A DNA stretch of 64,000 nucleotides from Kocuria soli (GTDB lineage Bacteria; Actinomycetota; Actinomycetes; Actinomycetales; Micrococcaceae): positions 1 through 64,000 of the forward strand of contig NZ_RKMF01000016.1 of the NCBI RefSeq assembly GCF_003797835.1, given 5' to 3'. Positions 39,889 to 49,132 of this stretch are shown here, in pieces. Within the stretch, counting starts at the first letter, position 1. Each line of letters starts with the position of its first letter. The translations under genes were made by a program, and so were the position numbers. The notes beneath the pieces are model-generated. The model searched no databases. It was not told the origin of the DNA and saw only the letters and a list, made by a program, of their open reading frames with translations.

Positions 39889-40377
39889 TCAGGGAGCCGG
39901 GCAGAAGGACGCGAGCAGTTCGGCGTCGGCGCCGGTCGGGCAGGGCTCGAAGGTGAAGATGACCAGCGTGCCCAGCAGGATCACGAAGGCGGTGGCAAGG
40001 AACAGCGCGAGCTTCAACCAGAAGCGGGCACCGTCGCGCTCGGCGTAGTCGTCAATGATGGTGCGCATGCCGTTCGCGCCGTGCAGCATGGCCAGCCACA
40101 GCAGGGCGAGATCCCAGACCTGCCAGAACGGGTTGGCCCACTTGCCACCGACGAAGCCGAAGTCGATGGCGTGCACGCCGCCTTCGGGGACGATCAGGTT
40201 GGCGATCAGGTGACCGAAGACCAGGACCAGCAGCAGGATCCCGGACAGACGCATGTAGAGCCAGGCCAGCATCTCGAACTTGCTGCGCCCGGATCCGGAG
40301 CGGTTGTACTTGACGCCGTTGACCACGCGGTCATTGCTGCGAGGAACGGCAATTTGAGGCTTCAGCGGAGTGCTCAT
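39889..40377 (-). CDS. sdhD: Succinate dehydrogenase membrane subunit SdhD
   Basis: 162 residues with three membrane helices: LYMRLSGILLLVLVFGHLIA, the helix around LALLWLAMLHGANGMRTIID, and LALFLATAFVILLGTLVIF. RLSG and the histidines in GHLIAN and LHGANG are typical quinone- and haem-site positions of membrane anchors. It lies between sdhC (19 bases upstream) and sdhA (96 bases downstream). Confidence 0.93.
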   Translation of the reverse strand: MSTPLKPQIAVPRSNDRVVNGVKYNRSGSGRSKFEMLAWLYMRLSGILLLVLVFGHLIANLIVPEGGVHAIDFGFVGGKWANPFWQVWDLALLWLAMLHGANGMRTIIDDYAERDGARFWLKLALFLATAFVILLGTLVIFTFEPCPTGADAELLASFCPAP

Positions 40378-40396
40378 TCTTAGGTATTCCTCGCGA

Positions 40397-40798
40397 TCAG
40401 TGCATGAAGGCGTTCATCAGGTGACGGGCCAGGAAGGGCACCATCACCACGACCCAGGCCACGATCACACCCCAGAACATCTGCTTCTGGTACTTGGCTC
40501 CCGAGGACCAGAAGTCGATCAGGATGATTCGGATGCCGTTGAAGGCGTGGTAGACGATGCCCGCCACCAGGCCGGCCTCACCCAGCGCCATGACGGGGTT
40601 CTTGTACGTCTCCATGACGGCGTTGTACGCCTCCGGGTCCACCCGCACCATGGCGGTGTCCAGGACGTGGACCAGAAGGAAAAAGAAAATGCCCACACCG
40701 CTGATGCGGTGCGCGACCCAGGACCACATTCCGTACTCGCCCCGGTAAAGGGTTCCGGATTTTGGCCCAGACTGGGTCTCCGTGGTTGTCGCGGCCAC
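40397..40798 (-). CDS. sdhC: Succinate dehydrogenase cytochrome b556 subunit SdhC
   Basis: 133 residues from GTG 40798, with AGGGAGG about eight bases upstream. Three membrane helices. The quinone-site motif SWVAHRISGVGIFFFLLVHV and the haem-ligand helix VYHAFNGIRIILIDF are characteristic of SdhC. It is the first gene of the operon. Its ribosome site lies within a small hairpin. Confidence 0.95.
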   Translation of the reverse strand: MAATTTETQSGPKSGTLYRGEYGMWSWVAHRISGVGIFFFLLVHVLDTAMVRVDPEAYNAVMETYKNPVMALGEAGLVAGIVYHAFNGIRIILIDFWSSGAKYQKQMFWGVIVAWVVVMVPFLARHLMNAFMH

Positions 40799-40801
40799 GA
40801 T

Positions 40802-40819
40802 TGATACCTCCCTGTATCA
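40802..40819 (-). promoter_or_regulatory. Hairpin holding the sdhC ribosome binding site
   Basis: TGATAC (40802-40807) pairs perfectly with GTATCA (40814-40819). On the minus strand the six-base loop AGGGAG plus the next base forms the AGGGAGG ribosome site. This would present or mask the site in the sdh messenger, a possible translational control point. The stem is short. Confidence 0.4.
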
Positions 40820-41094
40820 CCTGCGGGTGCCTTCGCTCGCCTCGGCGTGTTGATCTGCGTGCTGTGCACCCTTGCGGGAGTCTGTGACTCACCTCAAGAT
40901 TCTCCAGCGAACTCGGGGTCACCTTATCAGCCTGGCGAGGGCGGAAGCGCCACTTGGCGACAAGGTGTCAGCCACCGGTAGTCGTATTCCGGATGTGACA
41001 AGCGCGGTAGCTCTGTCCACCGTTCGGCCGATCTTGCATGCCGCGCGTCTCCTGCGCCCAGGGCCCGGGGAGACGACGGGTTAGGATCGCGATC

Positions 41095-42204
41095 GTGACC
41101 CAACCTCTTGAGCACTTCTACCCCTTCATTCCGGCCGGCGGTGTCGGTTCCCGGCTCTGGCCGCTGTCCAGGGCGGATGCACCGAAGTTCCTGCTGGATC
41201 TCACCGGCTCCGGTTCGTCCCTGCTGCGCGCGACGTACGAACGTCTGGCGCCCTTGACGAACGATCCGGTCATGGTGGTCACCGGCCGTGGCCATGCCGG
41301 TGCGGTCAGCCAGCAGCTGCCCGAACTGTCCGCCAAAGACCTGGTGCTCGAACCCTCGCCCCGTGATTCGGCGGCGGCCATCGGTCTGGCCTGCATGCTG
41401 TTGGAGCGCCGTGACCCCGGGTGCGTTGTCGGATCCTTCGCCGCGGACCATGTGATCGAACCGGCTGCTGCCTTCCAGGACGTCGTCGTCGAGGCCGTCA
41501 CCGCCGCCCGCACCGGGAAGATCGTGACCATCGGCATCCAGCCGACCACTCCGTCCACGGGCTTCGGCTACATCAAGGCCGACGGCGAGCTGGGCATCGA
41601 AGGCGCACCCTCCGTGCGCGGGGTCGAGCAGTTCGTGGAGAAGCCCAACGAGGACACCGCGCGGGCCTACGTGGCCAGCGGTGACTACCTGTGGAACGCG
41701 GGCATGTTCGTGGCCCCCGCAGCGCTCATGCTCGAACACCTCAAGGTCAACGAACCCGAGCTCTACGACGGTTTGCAGGCCATCGCCGACGCCTGGGGCA
41801 CCGTCCGGCAGGACCAGGTCATGTCCCGCGTCTGGGAGACCCTGCCCAAGACCGCGATCGACTACGCGGTGGCCGAACCGGCCGCCGCCGCCGGTGATGT
41901 CGCAGTGGTTCCGGGTCGCTTCACCTGGGACGACGTGGGGGATTTCGCCGCGATGTCCCGGCTCAACCACGTCGGGGAGTCCGACGACGTCGCCGTCCTG
42001 GGGGAGAACACCCGCGTGCTGGTGGACAACTCCTCGGGCATCGTGGTCTCCGACACCGGGCGTGTGGTCGCGTTGATCGGCGTCGAGGACATCGTCGTCG
42101 TCGACACCCCTGACGCGTTGTTGGTGACCACCCGTGAACACGCACAGCGGGTCAAGGAAACGGTCAACTCTCTCAAGGCCGCGGGCGACACGGACGTCTT
42201 GTGA
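41095..42204 (+). CDS. Mannose-1-phosphate guanylyltransferase
   Basis: 369 residues from GTG 41095, where the conserved N-terminus begins (LEHFYPFIPAGGVGSRLWPL). The enzyme makes GDP-mannose from mannose-1-phosphate and GTP. The pyrophosphorylase signature G-G-x-G-x-R-L-x-P-L and the lysine in APKFLLDL are present, followed by AADHVI and FVEKPNEDTA with the catalytic Lys. No phosphomannose isomerase domain is fused. GDP-mannose would feed mannosyltransferases such as the GT4 enzyme at 9629. Confidence 0.93.
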   Translation: MTQPLEHFYPFIPAGGVGSRLWPLSRADAPKFLLDLTGSGSSLLRATYERLAPLTNDPVMVVTGRGHAGAVSQQLPELSAKDLVLEPSPRDSAAAIGLACMLLERRDPGCVVGSFAADHVIEPAAAFQDVVVEAVTAARTGKIVTIGIQPTTPSTGFGYIKADGELGIEGAPSVRGVEQFVEKPNEDTARAYVASGDYLWNAGMFVAPAALMLEHLKVNEPELYDGLQAIADAWGTVRQDQVMSRVWETLPKTAIDYAVAEPAAAAGDVAVVPGRFTWDDVGDFAAMSRLNHVGESDDVAVLGENTRVLVDNSSGIVVSDTGRVVALIGVEDIVVVDTPDALLVTTREHAQRVKETVNSLKAAGDTDVL

Positions 42205-42246
42205 CGTTGCGTGTTGGCCTGTCCGGCCGCGGCGTATTCTGAGGAA

Positions 42247-43560
42247 ATGCCCAACATCACCGACCAGGACACGGAGACCGACGCCTTGACGGCCCACAAC
42301 CAGCGCGGAACCGAGGCCCCGAACGGGGCAGCGGGACAAGCTCAGGCGGCCTGGTCGGGTGAGGTGGGGCAGCTGCCGTCCGTCGGACCGTTCCTGGGCC
42401 GTTGGTTGCCCGGTCTGATCGATTTCCGCCGCGACCTCCACCAGCACCCGGAGCTGTCCTACCAGGAGTTCCGCACGACCGATCGGATTGTCGCGGAGCT
42501 GGAAAGCGTGGGGCTCGCCCCGGTACGGCTCAAGGGCACCGGGTGCTACGTGGACATCGGTCGGGGGCCGATCGCCGTCGGACTGCGGGCCGACATCGAC
42601 GCCCTGCCCATCCAAGAGGCCACGGGGCTCGCGTTCTCGTCGGTCAACGACGGCGTCGCCCACTCGTGCGGGCACGACGTGCACACCACGGTCATGGTGG
42701 GGGTGGCGAAGGTCCTGGCCGACCTGGACCGCTCCTCGTCGCTGGCCGGTCGGGTGCGGGTGCTCTTCCAGCCTGCCGAGGAGAAGCTGCCCGGTGGGGC
42801 GCTCAAGGTGATCGAGCAGGGAGTGCTCGACGGAGTGCCGCGGATGTTCGCCCTGCACTGTGAGCCAAAGGTCGACGTCGGCCACGTGGGGACCCGGATC
42901 GGCGCCATCACCTCCGCCTCCGACACCGTACGAGTGCACGTCTCCGGCATGGGTGGGCACACCTCCCGACCGCACCTGACCCAGGACCTGGTCTTCGCGA
43001 TGGCGCAGATCGCGGTCAACGTTCCCGCCGTCATGTCCCGCCGCGTCGACGTCCGCTCCGGGGTGGCCGTGGTCTGGGGCGAGATCAACGCCGGGATCGC
43101 GCCCAACGCCATCCCCTCGCGCGGCACCCTGGCGGGGACCATGCGGTGCCTGGACGCGGACGCCTGGCAACGGGCCGGTGCCCTGCTGGACGAGGTCGTG
43201 GGCCAGGTGGCCTCCCCGTACGGCGTCGACGTCGAAGTGGAACACATCCGCGGGGTGCCACCGGTGGTCAACGGCGAGGAGGAGACCACCCTGCTGGAGA
43301 ATGCCGCCCGCGACGAGCTGGGGGAGGACGCGGTCCTGCTGGTCGAGCAGTCCATGGGCGGGGAGGACTTCGCCTGGTACCTCCAGGAGGTCCCCGGTTC
43401 CATGATGCGACTGGGCACGCGAACCCCCGGCGGGCGGACCTACGACCTGCACCAGGCCGACTACATCGCCGACGAGGAAGCGATCGGTTGCGGGATCCAG
43501 GTCATGACCAACACGGCTCTGCGCGCGGTGCTGCTGCACACCCGGGAAGCCACGCGCTGA
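42247..43560 (+). CDS. M20-family amidohydrolase/peptidase
   Basis: 437 residues from ATG 42247 after a GAGGAA site. A ~45-residue unconserved head precedes the core (LPGLIDFRRDLHQHPELSYQ). Motifs of the dinuclear-metal M20D group: GLRADIDALPIQE, HSCGHDVHTTVMVG, FQPAEEKLPGG, and SMGGEDFAWYLQEVPG with the C-terminal His in DLHQADY. Relatives hydrolyse N-acyl amino acids, hippurate or indoleacetyl conjugates. The substrate is unknown. It precedes the nucleoside uptake cluster by 220 bases and is probably separate. Confidence 0.9.
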   Translation: MPNITDQDTETDALTAHNQRGTEAPNGAAGQAQAAWSGEVGQLPSVGPFLGRWLPGLIDFRRDLHQHPELSYQEFRTTDRIVAELESVGLAPVRLKGTGCYVDIGRGPIAVGLRADIDALPIQEATGLAFSSVNDGVAHSCGHDVHTTVMVGVAKVLADLDRSSSLAGRVRVLFQPAEEKLPGGALKVIEQGVLDGVPRMFALHCEPKVDVGHVGTRIGAITSASDTVRVHVSGMGGHTSRPHLTQDLVFAMAQIAVNVPAVMSRRVDVRSGVAVVWGEINAGIAPNAIPSRGTLAGTMRCLDADAWQRAGALLDEVVGQVASPYGVDVEVEHIRGVPPVVNGEEETTLLENAARDELGEDAVLLVEQSMGGEDFAWYLQEVPGSMMRLGTRTPGGRTYDLHQADYIADEEAIGCGIQVMTNTALRAVLLHTREATR

Positions 43561-43657
43561 CCCGGAGTGTGCCTCCCGAGCTGCCGTACGGCCCGTTCGA
43601 ATCAGTGGCGGTCGGAAGTCAGGGCTGTCGACTGTGTGCTGTGTAACAGCCACGCGC

Positions 43658-43673
43658 TACTCGCGAGTACACT
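43658..43673 (+). promoter_or_regulatory. Palindrome and -10-like box upstream of the nucleoside cluster
   Basis: TACTCGCGAGTA (43658-43669) is a perfect 12-base palindrome and overlaps a -10-like TACACT (43668-43673). No good -35 was found. It could be an operator that controls the nucleoside uptake operon, whose first start codon is 108 bases further on. Confidence 0.35.
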
Positions 43674-43780
43674 GTCGCCGTCACTTGTCAGACCCTGTCC
43701 CCGGTCATGCCCAGTTTCCGCCCCTGTGGGCCGAACCCTTCTGTGCTTCTGTGCCCGGGACACTCTCCACCGGAGGAAAC

Positions 43781-44872
43781 ATGACCTTCCGCGCTCGCAC
43801 CATGAAGGTATCGGCCGTTCTCAGCCTTTCCGCACTGGCCCTGGCGGCCTGCGGTGAAGCTCCCGAAGAGGACGGCGGCAACGCTGAGGCCTCGGACTTC
43901 ACGGGCTGCATCGTCTCCGACGAAGGCGGCTTCCAGGACCGCTCCTTCAACCAGAACTCCTACGAAGGGCTCAAGGCCGCAGAGGAGAAGCTGGGCATCA
44001 CCGTCCAGCAGGCCGAGTCCCAGGCCGAAACGGACTTCACCCCGAACCTCAACTCCATGGTGCAGAACGGTTGCGACCTGACGGTCTCCGTGGGCTTCAT
44101 GCTGGCCGACGCGACCAAGACCGCCGCGGAGGAGAACCCGGACATGCACTTCGCGACCGTGGACGACAACTCCATCCAGTTGGACAACGTCAAGCCCATC
44201 ACCTACAACACGGCCGAGGCCGCGTTCCTGGCGGGCTACGTCGCCGCCGGTTCCTCCGAGAGCGGGAAGGTCGCCACCTACGGCGGTCTGGACATCCCTA
44301 CCGTCACGGTGTTCATGGACGGGTTCTCCGACGGCGTGGACTACTGGAACGAACAGAAGGACGACGACGTCGAACTGCTCGGGTGGGACAAGAAGGCTCA
44401 GGACGGCACGTTCGTGGGCAACTTCAGCGACACCGCAGCCGCCAAGACCACAACGCAGAACTTCATCAACGAAGGCGCCGATGTGATCATGCCGGTGGCC
44501 GGCCAGGCCGCCACGGGCACCGCGGACGCCGTCGTCGATGCCAACGCGGACGGGCGCGAGGACGAAGTCACGTTCGTGTGGGTCGACGCCGACGGCTACG
44601 ACACCCTCTCCGAGGACCAGAAGAAATACCAGCTGACCTCCGTGCTCAAGGGACTCTCGACCTCGGTCGAGGACGTCGTGACCACCGCGGCCGAGGGCGA
44701 GTTCGACAACACCCCGTATGTCGGCACGCTCGAGAACGGCGGTGTGGGCATCGCCGAGTTCCACGACCAGGAGGACCGCGTCGGCAAGGACGTCGCGAGC
44801 GAGGTCGAGGACATCAAGCAGAAGATCATCGACGGCGAGATCAAGGTCGAATCCGAGAACTCACCCGAGTGA
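43781..44872 (+). CDS. BMP-family nucleoside-binding lipoprotein
   Basis: 363 residues from ATG 43781, with a GGAGGAAAC ribosome site. The signal peptide ends in a lipobox (LALAACGE), with lipidation at Cys24. The mature part is a basic membrane protein (BMP/Med) fold, with GCIVSDEGGFQDRSFNQNSY at the start and VMPVAGQAATGTADAV and VWVDADGYDTL later. Family members (BmpA, PnrA, YufN) bind nucleosides for uptake. It is followed by the matching ATPase and two permeases. The adjacent salvage genes (cdd, deoA, add) support nucleosides as the substrate. Confidence 0.94.
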   Translation: MTFRARTMKVSAVLSLSALALAACGEAPEEDGGNAEASDFTGCIVSDEGGFQDRSFNQNSYEGLKAAEEKLGITVQQAESQAETDFTPNLNSMVQNGCDLTVSVGFMLADATKTAAEENPDMHFATVDDNSIQLDNVKPITYNTAEAAFLAGYVAAGSSESGKVATYGGLDIPTVTVFMDGFSDGVDYWNEQKDDDVELLGWDKKAQDGTFVGNFSDTAAAKTTTQNFINEGADVIMPVAGQAATGTADAVVDANADGREDEVTFVWVDADGYDTLSEDQKKYQLTSVLKGLSTSVEDVVTTAAEGEFDNTPYVGTLENGGVGIAEFHDQEDRVGKDVASEVEDIKQKIIDGEIKVESENSPE

Positions 44873-44875
44873 CCC

Positions 44876-44919
44876 GTCGTGGGGGGGGGGGGCCCCCGGG
44901 GGCCCCCCCCCCCCACGAC
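44876..44919. repeat. 44-bp perfect palindrome of G and C runs between binding-protein and ATPase genes
   Basis: The block reads GTCGT, twelve G, five C, five G, twelve C, ACGAC. It is a perfect dyad centred between 44897 and 44898, beginning 4 bases after the lipoprotein stop. In RNA it would fold to an extremely stable hairpin and could act as a terminator or attenuator that makes the lipoprotein more abundant than the ATPase and permeases, and would protect the upstream message. The G12 and C12 runs are prone to slippage and to sequencing error, so the exact count deserves caution. No T-tract follows. Confidence 0.75.
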
Positions 44920-44959
44920 CACCCCCCGATCCTGAGCAGCCCCAGAGGAACACGCACCC

Positions 44960-46576
44960 ATGAAGCTCGAACTGCGGGAGATCACGAAGAAATTCGGGTC
45001 CTTCGCCGCCAACCGGGACGTTTCGTTGACCGTCGAACCGGGGGAGATCCATTGTCTCCTCGGGGAGAACGGCGCCGGAAAGTCCACCCTGATGAACGTC
45101 CTCTACGGGCTGTACCGACCGACTTCCGGCGAGATCCTGGTCGACGGCGAGCCCGTCGAGTTCAGTGGTCCCTCCGACGCTCTGCACCGGGGGATCGGCA
45201 TGGTCCACCAGCACTTCATGCTGGTGCCGGTGTTCACCGTGGCGGAGAATGTCGCGCTGGGGTCCGAGACCCGCAAGGGCGTCACCCTCGACCTGGAGAC
45301 CACTCGACGCCGGATCCGTGAGATCTCCGATCAGTACGGTTTCGCCGTGGATCCTGACGCCGTGGTCGAGGACCTGCCTGTGGGCGTGCAGCAGCGCGTG
45401 GAGATCATCAAGGCCCTCGTCCGCGACGCCCAGCTGCTGATCCTGGACGAACCGACCGCGGTCCTGACCCCCAAGGAGACCGACGAGCTGCTGGCGATCA
45501 TGCGTCAGCTCAAGGCCGACGGCACCTCGATCGTGTTCATCTCCCACAAACTGCGTGAAGTCCGCGAGGTCTCCGACGTGATCACGGTGATCCGTCGCGG
45601 TGAGGTCGTGGGCTCCGTGTCACCCGAAGCCAGCACCTCCGAGCTGGCCGCCATGATGGTCGGCCGTGAGGTCTCGCTGACCGTGGACAAGCAGCCAGCG
45701 CAGGTCGGGGAACAGACCCTGGTGGTCGAGGACCTCACCGTGGTGGGGGACAACGGCGTGACGCTGCTGGACAACCTGTCCCTGTCCGTGTCCCAGGGGG
45801 AGATCCTGGCCGTCGCGGGCGTGCAGGGCAACGGGCAGGTCGAATTCGTGGAGGCCCTGCTTGGGTTGCGCAAGGCCTCCGGGTCGATCCGACTCGAGAG
45901 TCAGGAACTCGTTGGCCGCTCCGTCCGGCAGGTGCTAGACGCGGGAGTGGGCTTCGTCCCGGAGGACCGTTCGACCGACGGCCTGGTGGGCCCCTTCTCC
46001 GTGGCCGAGAACTTGGTGCTGGACCTCTACAAGGATCCTCGGTTCCACTCCGGGCCGTCGCTGAAGCAGAAGGAGATCAGGGCCAACGCCGAGCAGCGGA
46101 TCAAGGAGTTCGACATCCGGACCGCCTCAGCGGCCGCACACGCCTCGACGCTTTCGGGCGGCAACCAGCAGAAGATCGTGGTCGCCCGTGAACTGTCCCG
46201 TCCGCTCAAGCTCTTCGTGGCCTCCCAGATCACGCGCGGTGTGGACGTCGGGTCGATCGAGTTCATCCACGACCGCATCGTGGCCGAACGGGACAACGGG
46301 GTTCCGGTGATCATCGTCTCCACCGAACTCGACGAGGTCTACGGACTGGCCGACCGGATCGCCGTGTTCTTCCACGGTCGCCTCATGGGGATCGTCGGTC
46401 CCGAAACCCCGCGCGAGACGCTGGGTCAGATGATGGCCGGCGCCACCGAAGAGGAAGTCCGGTCGCAGGGCGGCCTGGCGCACCCCGGCCTGCAGCCCCC
46501 GGAGAACTCCGGAACAGACAGCACAGATCACGACGGCGACGCCGTCTCGAACCTCCCGTGGGAGGAGCAGGCATGA
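44960..46576 (+). CDS. ABC transporter ATP-binding protein for nucleosides (two ABC domains)
   Basis: 538 residues with two ABC domains, as in RbsA/YufO-type ATPases. The N-terminal domain is complete: Walker A GENGAGKST, the Q-loop VHQHFMLVPVFTVAEN, and Walker B LLILDEPTAVL. The C-terminal domain is degenerate, as usual in this class: GVQGNGQVEF replaces Walker A, the signature LSGGNQQKIVVARELSRP is kept, and the Walker B region reads FVASQITRGVDVGSIEFI, with Ile where relatives have Pro. It energises the two permeases that follow. Its stop overlaps the next start (ATGA). Confidence 0.95.
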   Translation: MKLELREITKKFGSFAANRDVSLTVEPGEIHCLLGENGAGKSTLMNVLYGLYRPTSGEILVDGEPVEFSGPSDALHRGIGMVHQHFMLVPVFTVAENVALGSETRKGVTLDLETTRRRIREISDQYGFAVDPDAVVEDLPVGVQQRVEIIKALVRDAQLLILDEPTAVLTPKETDELLAIMRQLKADGTSIVFISHKLREVREVSDVITVIRRGEVVGSVSPEASTSELAAMMVGREVSLTVDKQPAQVGEQTLVVEDLTVVGDNGVTLLDNLSLSVSQGEILAVAGVQGNGQVEFVEALLGLRKASGSIRLESQELVGRSVRQVLDAGVGFVPEDRSTDGLVGPFSVAENLVLDLYKDPRFHSGPSLKQKEIRANAEQRIKEFDIRTASAAAHASTLSGGNQQKIVVARELSRPLKLFVASQITRGVDVGSIEFIHDRIVAERDNGVPVIIVSTELDEVYGLADRIAVFFHGRLMGIVGPETPRETLGQMMAGATEEEVRSQGGLAHPGLQPPENSGTDSTDHDGDAVSNLPWEEQA

Positions 46577-47811
46577 CCACCCCTACCACCAACAGCCCCA
46601 CCGTCAACGCGGCCGAGGACCTCGAGACCGACGGCCCCGCGTGGATCGGGTCCGCACTCCAGCCGGTGCTGGCGATTCTGGCGGCCCTGGTCCTGGGCGG
46701 TCTGCTGATCGCGGCCACGGACGAGCGGGTCATGAAGGCGGCCAGTTACTTCTTCAGCCGCCCGTCGGACACCCTGTCCGCCGGGTGGTCCGCGGCCTCC
46801 GCGGCCTACCAGGCCATGTTCTACGGGGCCGTGTTCAACCCCAACGGCAATTCCTTCGCCCGCCAGATCTATCCCTTCACCGAGACCCTGACGGTGGCCA
46901 CCCCGCTGATCCTGGCGGGACTCGGTGTGGCCGTCGCGTTCCGGGCGGGGCTGTTCAACATCGGTGCCCAGGGCCAGATCCTCATGGGCGCCACGTTGGC
47001 GGCGTACGTCGGTTTCACCTGGTCCATGCCGCTGCCTCTGCACCTGCTGCTGGTCGTGCTGGCCGGTGCGATCGGGGGCGGTGTGTGGGGCGGCGTCGTC
47101 GGACTGCTCAAGGCGCGCACGGGTGCGCACGAGGTGATCCTGACGATCATGCTCAACTACATCGCCGTGAACCTGCTGGCCTACCTGCTGACCCGTCCGA
47201 GCTTCCTGCGGGAAGGCTCCACGAACCCCATCAGCCCGCCCGTTGCCGAGAGCGCGCAGTTCCCGCTGCTGCTCGGCGCACCGTTCCGGCTGCACTGGGG
47301 ATTCGTGCTGGCCGTGGCCGCCACCGTGTTCGTGTGGTGGCTGCTCAACCGGTCCACCACCGGCTTCGAACTGCGCGCCGTGGGATCCAACCCGCGTGCC
47401 GCGAAGACCGCCGGCATCAACGTGACCAAGGGCTTCGTGATCGTCATGATCCTGGCCGGGGCGCTGGCCGGGCTGGCGGGTGTCGCGCAGATCTCCGGAA
47501 CGGAGGGGTCGCTGTCCGCGGGTGTGGCAGCCTCCTTCGGGTTCGACGCCATCACCGTGGCGTTGCTCGGCCGTTCCACGCCGCTGGGCACGTTCCTGGC
47601 CGGTGTGCTCTACGGCGGGTTCCGCGCCGGTGCCGTGACCATGCAGACCATGACCGGCACCAACGTGGACATCGTGCTGGTGGTGCAGTCGCTGATCGTG
47701 CTGTTCATCGCCCTTCCGCCGCTGTTCACCGCAGCCCGAGGCCGACGATCGCGCCGAGACAAGAGCAAGACCACTCGCTCCGCCGGGGCAGTCAAGGAGG
47801 CCCAGGCATGA
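46573..47811 (+). CDS. ABC transporter permease for nucleosides (first)
   Basis: 412 residues from ATG 46573, which overlaps the ATPase stop by four bases and has GGAGGAG upstream. About ten membrane helices of the BPD_transp_2 (branched-chain/ribose) type: PLILAGLGVAVAFRAGLFNI, GAQGQILMGA, AHEVILTIMLNYIAVNLLAY. The coupling-helix motif GSNPRAAKTAGINVTKGFVI contacts the ATPase. The basic C-terminal tail (RGRRSRRDKSKTTR) is cytoplasmic. It pairs with the next permease, as in YufP-YufQ. Confidence 0.94.
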   Translation: MTTPTTNSPTVNAAEDLETDGPAWIGSALQPVLAILAALVLGGLLIAATDERVMKAASYFFSRPSDTLSAGWSAASAAYQAMFYGAVFNPNGNSFARQIYPFTETLTVATPLILAGLGVAVAFRAGLFNIGAQGQILMGATLAAYVGFTWSMPLPLHLLLVVLAGAIGGGVWGGVVGLLKARTGAHEVILTIMLNYIAVNLLAYLLTRPSFLREGSTNPISPPVAESAQFPLLLGAPFRLHWGFVLAVAATVFVWWLLNRSTTGFELRAVGSNPRAAKTAGINVTKGFVIVMILAGALAGLAGVAQISGTEGSLSAGVAASFGFDAITVALLGRSTPLGTFLAGVLYGGFRAGAVTMQTMTGTNVDIVLVVQSLIVLFIALPPLFTAARGRRSRRDKSKTTRSAGAVKEAQA

Positions 47812-49130
47812 GCACCGCAACCCAGACTCACGACATCGAACCCGCCACCCCGCAGAGTGAGGGCACCGACCGGGTCGACCCGGCAGCGCTTCCCTCCACC
47901 GCGCGGAGGGCTCCCCTCGGGTTCGCCGTGTTGGCGCTCGTCTCCTTCGTGGTCTTCGCCCTCGGAGCACCGGACGGGAGCGTGACGTTCCGCATCAGCG
48001 GCGACGGCGACCTCTTCCGGATCCCCGACGTCGTCGTCCCCGGGCTGCTCACCGAGTGGCTCATCACGGCGCTGCTGGTTGTTCTGACCGTGTATGCCTT
48101 CCTGCGCGTGCGCACGGGACGCTTGACCCCCTCCTGGGCCGTTCTGGTCTTCGGCCTGTTGTTCGTGGCCGGATTCCTGGTGTGGGTGGTCGGCGCCGCG
48201 GAGACGCCGTCGGTGTCGCTCACGGGCTTGCTGGCCGGTGGCGTCGCCCTGTCCGTCCCGCTGGTCTTCGGGTCCCTGGGCGGGTTGATGTGCGAGCGGT
48301 CGGGCGTGGTGAACATCGCGATCGAGGGGCAGCTGCTCTTCGGCGCCTTCGCCGCCGCGGTGGCCGGGTCCCTGTCCGGAAGTGCCTGGGTGGGTCTGCT
48401 GGCCGCCATGATCGGCGCGGCACTGGTCTCCCTGGTCCTGGCCGTCTTCTCCATCACCTATCGCGTCAACCAGGTCATCGTTGGCGTGGTGCTCAACGTG
48501 CTGGTCTCCGGCCTGACGGGCTTCCTGTTCGCCACGCTGTTGGAGTCGGATTCCGGGCGGTTCAACTCACCGCCTCGCCTGCCCTCCTATGCGATTCCGT
48601 TCCTGAGCGACCTCCCGTTGGTGGGGCGGATCCTGTTCGACCAATCGATCGTGGGGTACTTCATGTGGCTGGCCGTCCCGATCGTGTGGTTCGCGGTCTA
48701 CCGGACCCGCTGGGGTCTGCGTACCCGCGCCATCGGCGAACACCCCAAGGCCGCCGATACCCTGGGCATCAACGTCAACCGGATGCGGTTCCTCAACGTC
48801 CTGCTCGGTGGGCTGATCGCCGGGATCGGCGGCTCGTTCTACACGCTGGTCTCCGTGACCTCCTTCACCCGCGACATGACCTCCGGGGCGGGCTACATCG
48901 CGTTGGCGGCCCTGATCTTCGGGCGGTGGAACCCGGTCGGTGCCTTCCTGGCCGCGCTGCTGTTCGGCTTTGCCTCCAACCTGCAGTCGGTGCTTTCCTT
49001 CCTGGGGACGCCCATGCCGAGCCAGTTCCTGGCCATGCTGCCGTACATCATCACCATCCTGGCGGTCGCGGGCCTGGTCGGAACCACTCGCGGACCGGCC
49101 GCGTCCGGACAGCCGTACGTCAAGGAGTGA
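47808..49130 (+). CDS. ABC transporter permease for nucleosides (second)
   Basis: 440 residues from ATG 47808, with a four-base ATGA overlap with the first permease. About ten membrane helices of the same BPD_transp_2 family (LVFGSLGGLMCERSGVVNIA, IEGQLLFGAFAAAVAG) and the coupling motif GEHPKAADTLGINVNRMRFL. An N-terminal extension of ~120 residues carries additional helices. The cdd start follows three bases after the stop, so transport and deamination are coupled in expression. Confidence 0.94.
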   Translation: MSTATQTHDIEPATPQSEGTDRVDPAALPSTARRAPLGFAVLALVSFVVFALGAPDGSVTFRISGDGDLFRIPDVVVPGLLTEWLITALLVVLTVYAFLRVRTGRLTPSWAVLVFGLLFVAGFLVWVVGAAETPSVSLTGLLAGGVALSVPLVFGSLGGLMCERSGVVNIAIEGQLLFGAFAAAVAGSLSGSAWVGLLAAMIGAALVSLVLAVFSITYRVNQVIVGVVLNVLVSGLTGFLFATLLESDSGRFNSPPRLPSYAIPFLSDLPLVGRILFDQSIVGYFMWLAVPIVWFAVYRTRWGLRTRAIGEHPKAADTLGINVNRMRFLNVLLGGLIAGIGGSFYTLVSVTSFTRDMTSGAGYIALAALIFGRWNPVGAFLAALLFGFASNLQSVLSFLGTPMPSQFLAMLPYIITILAVAGLVGTTRGPAASGQPYVKE

Positions 49131-49132
49131 GC

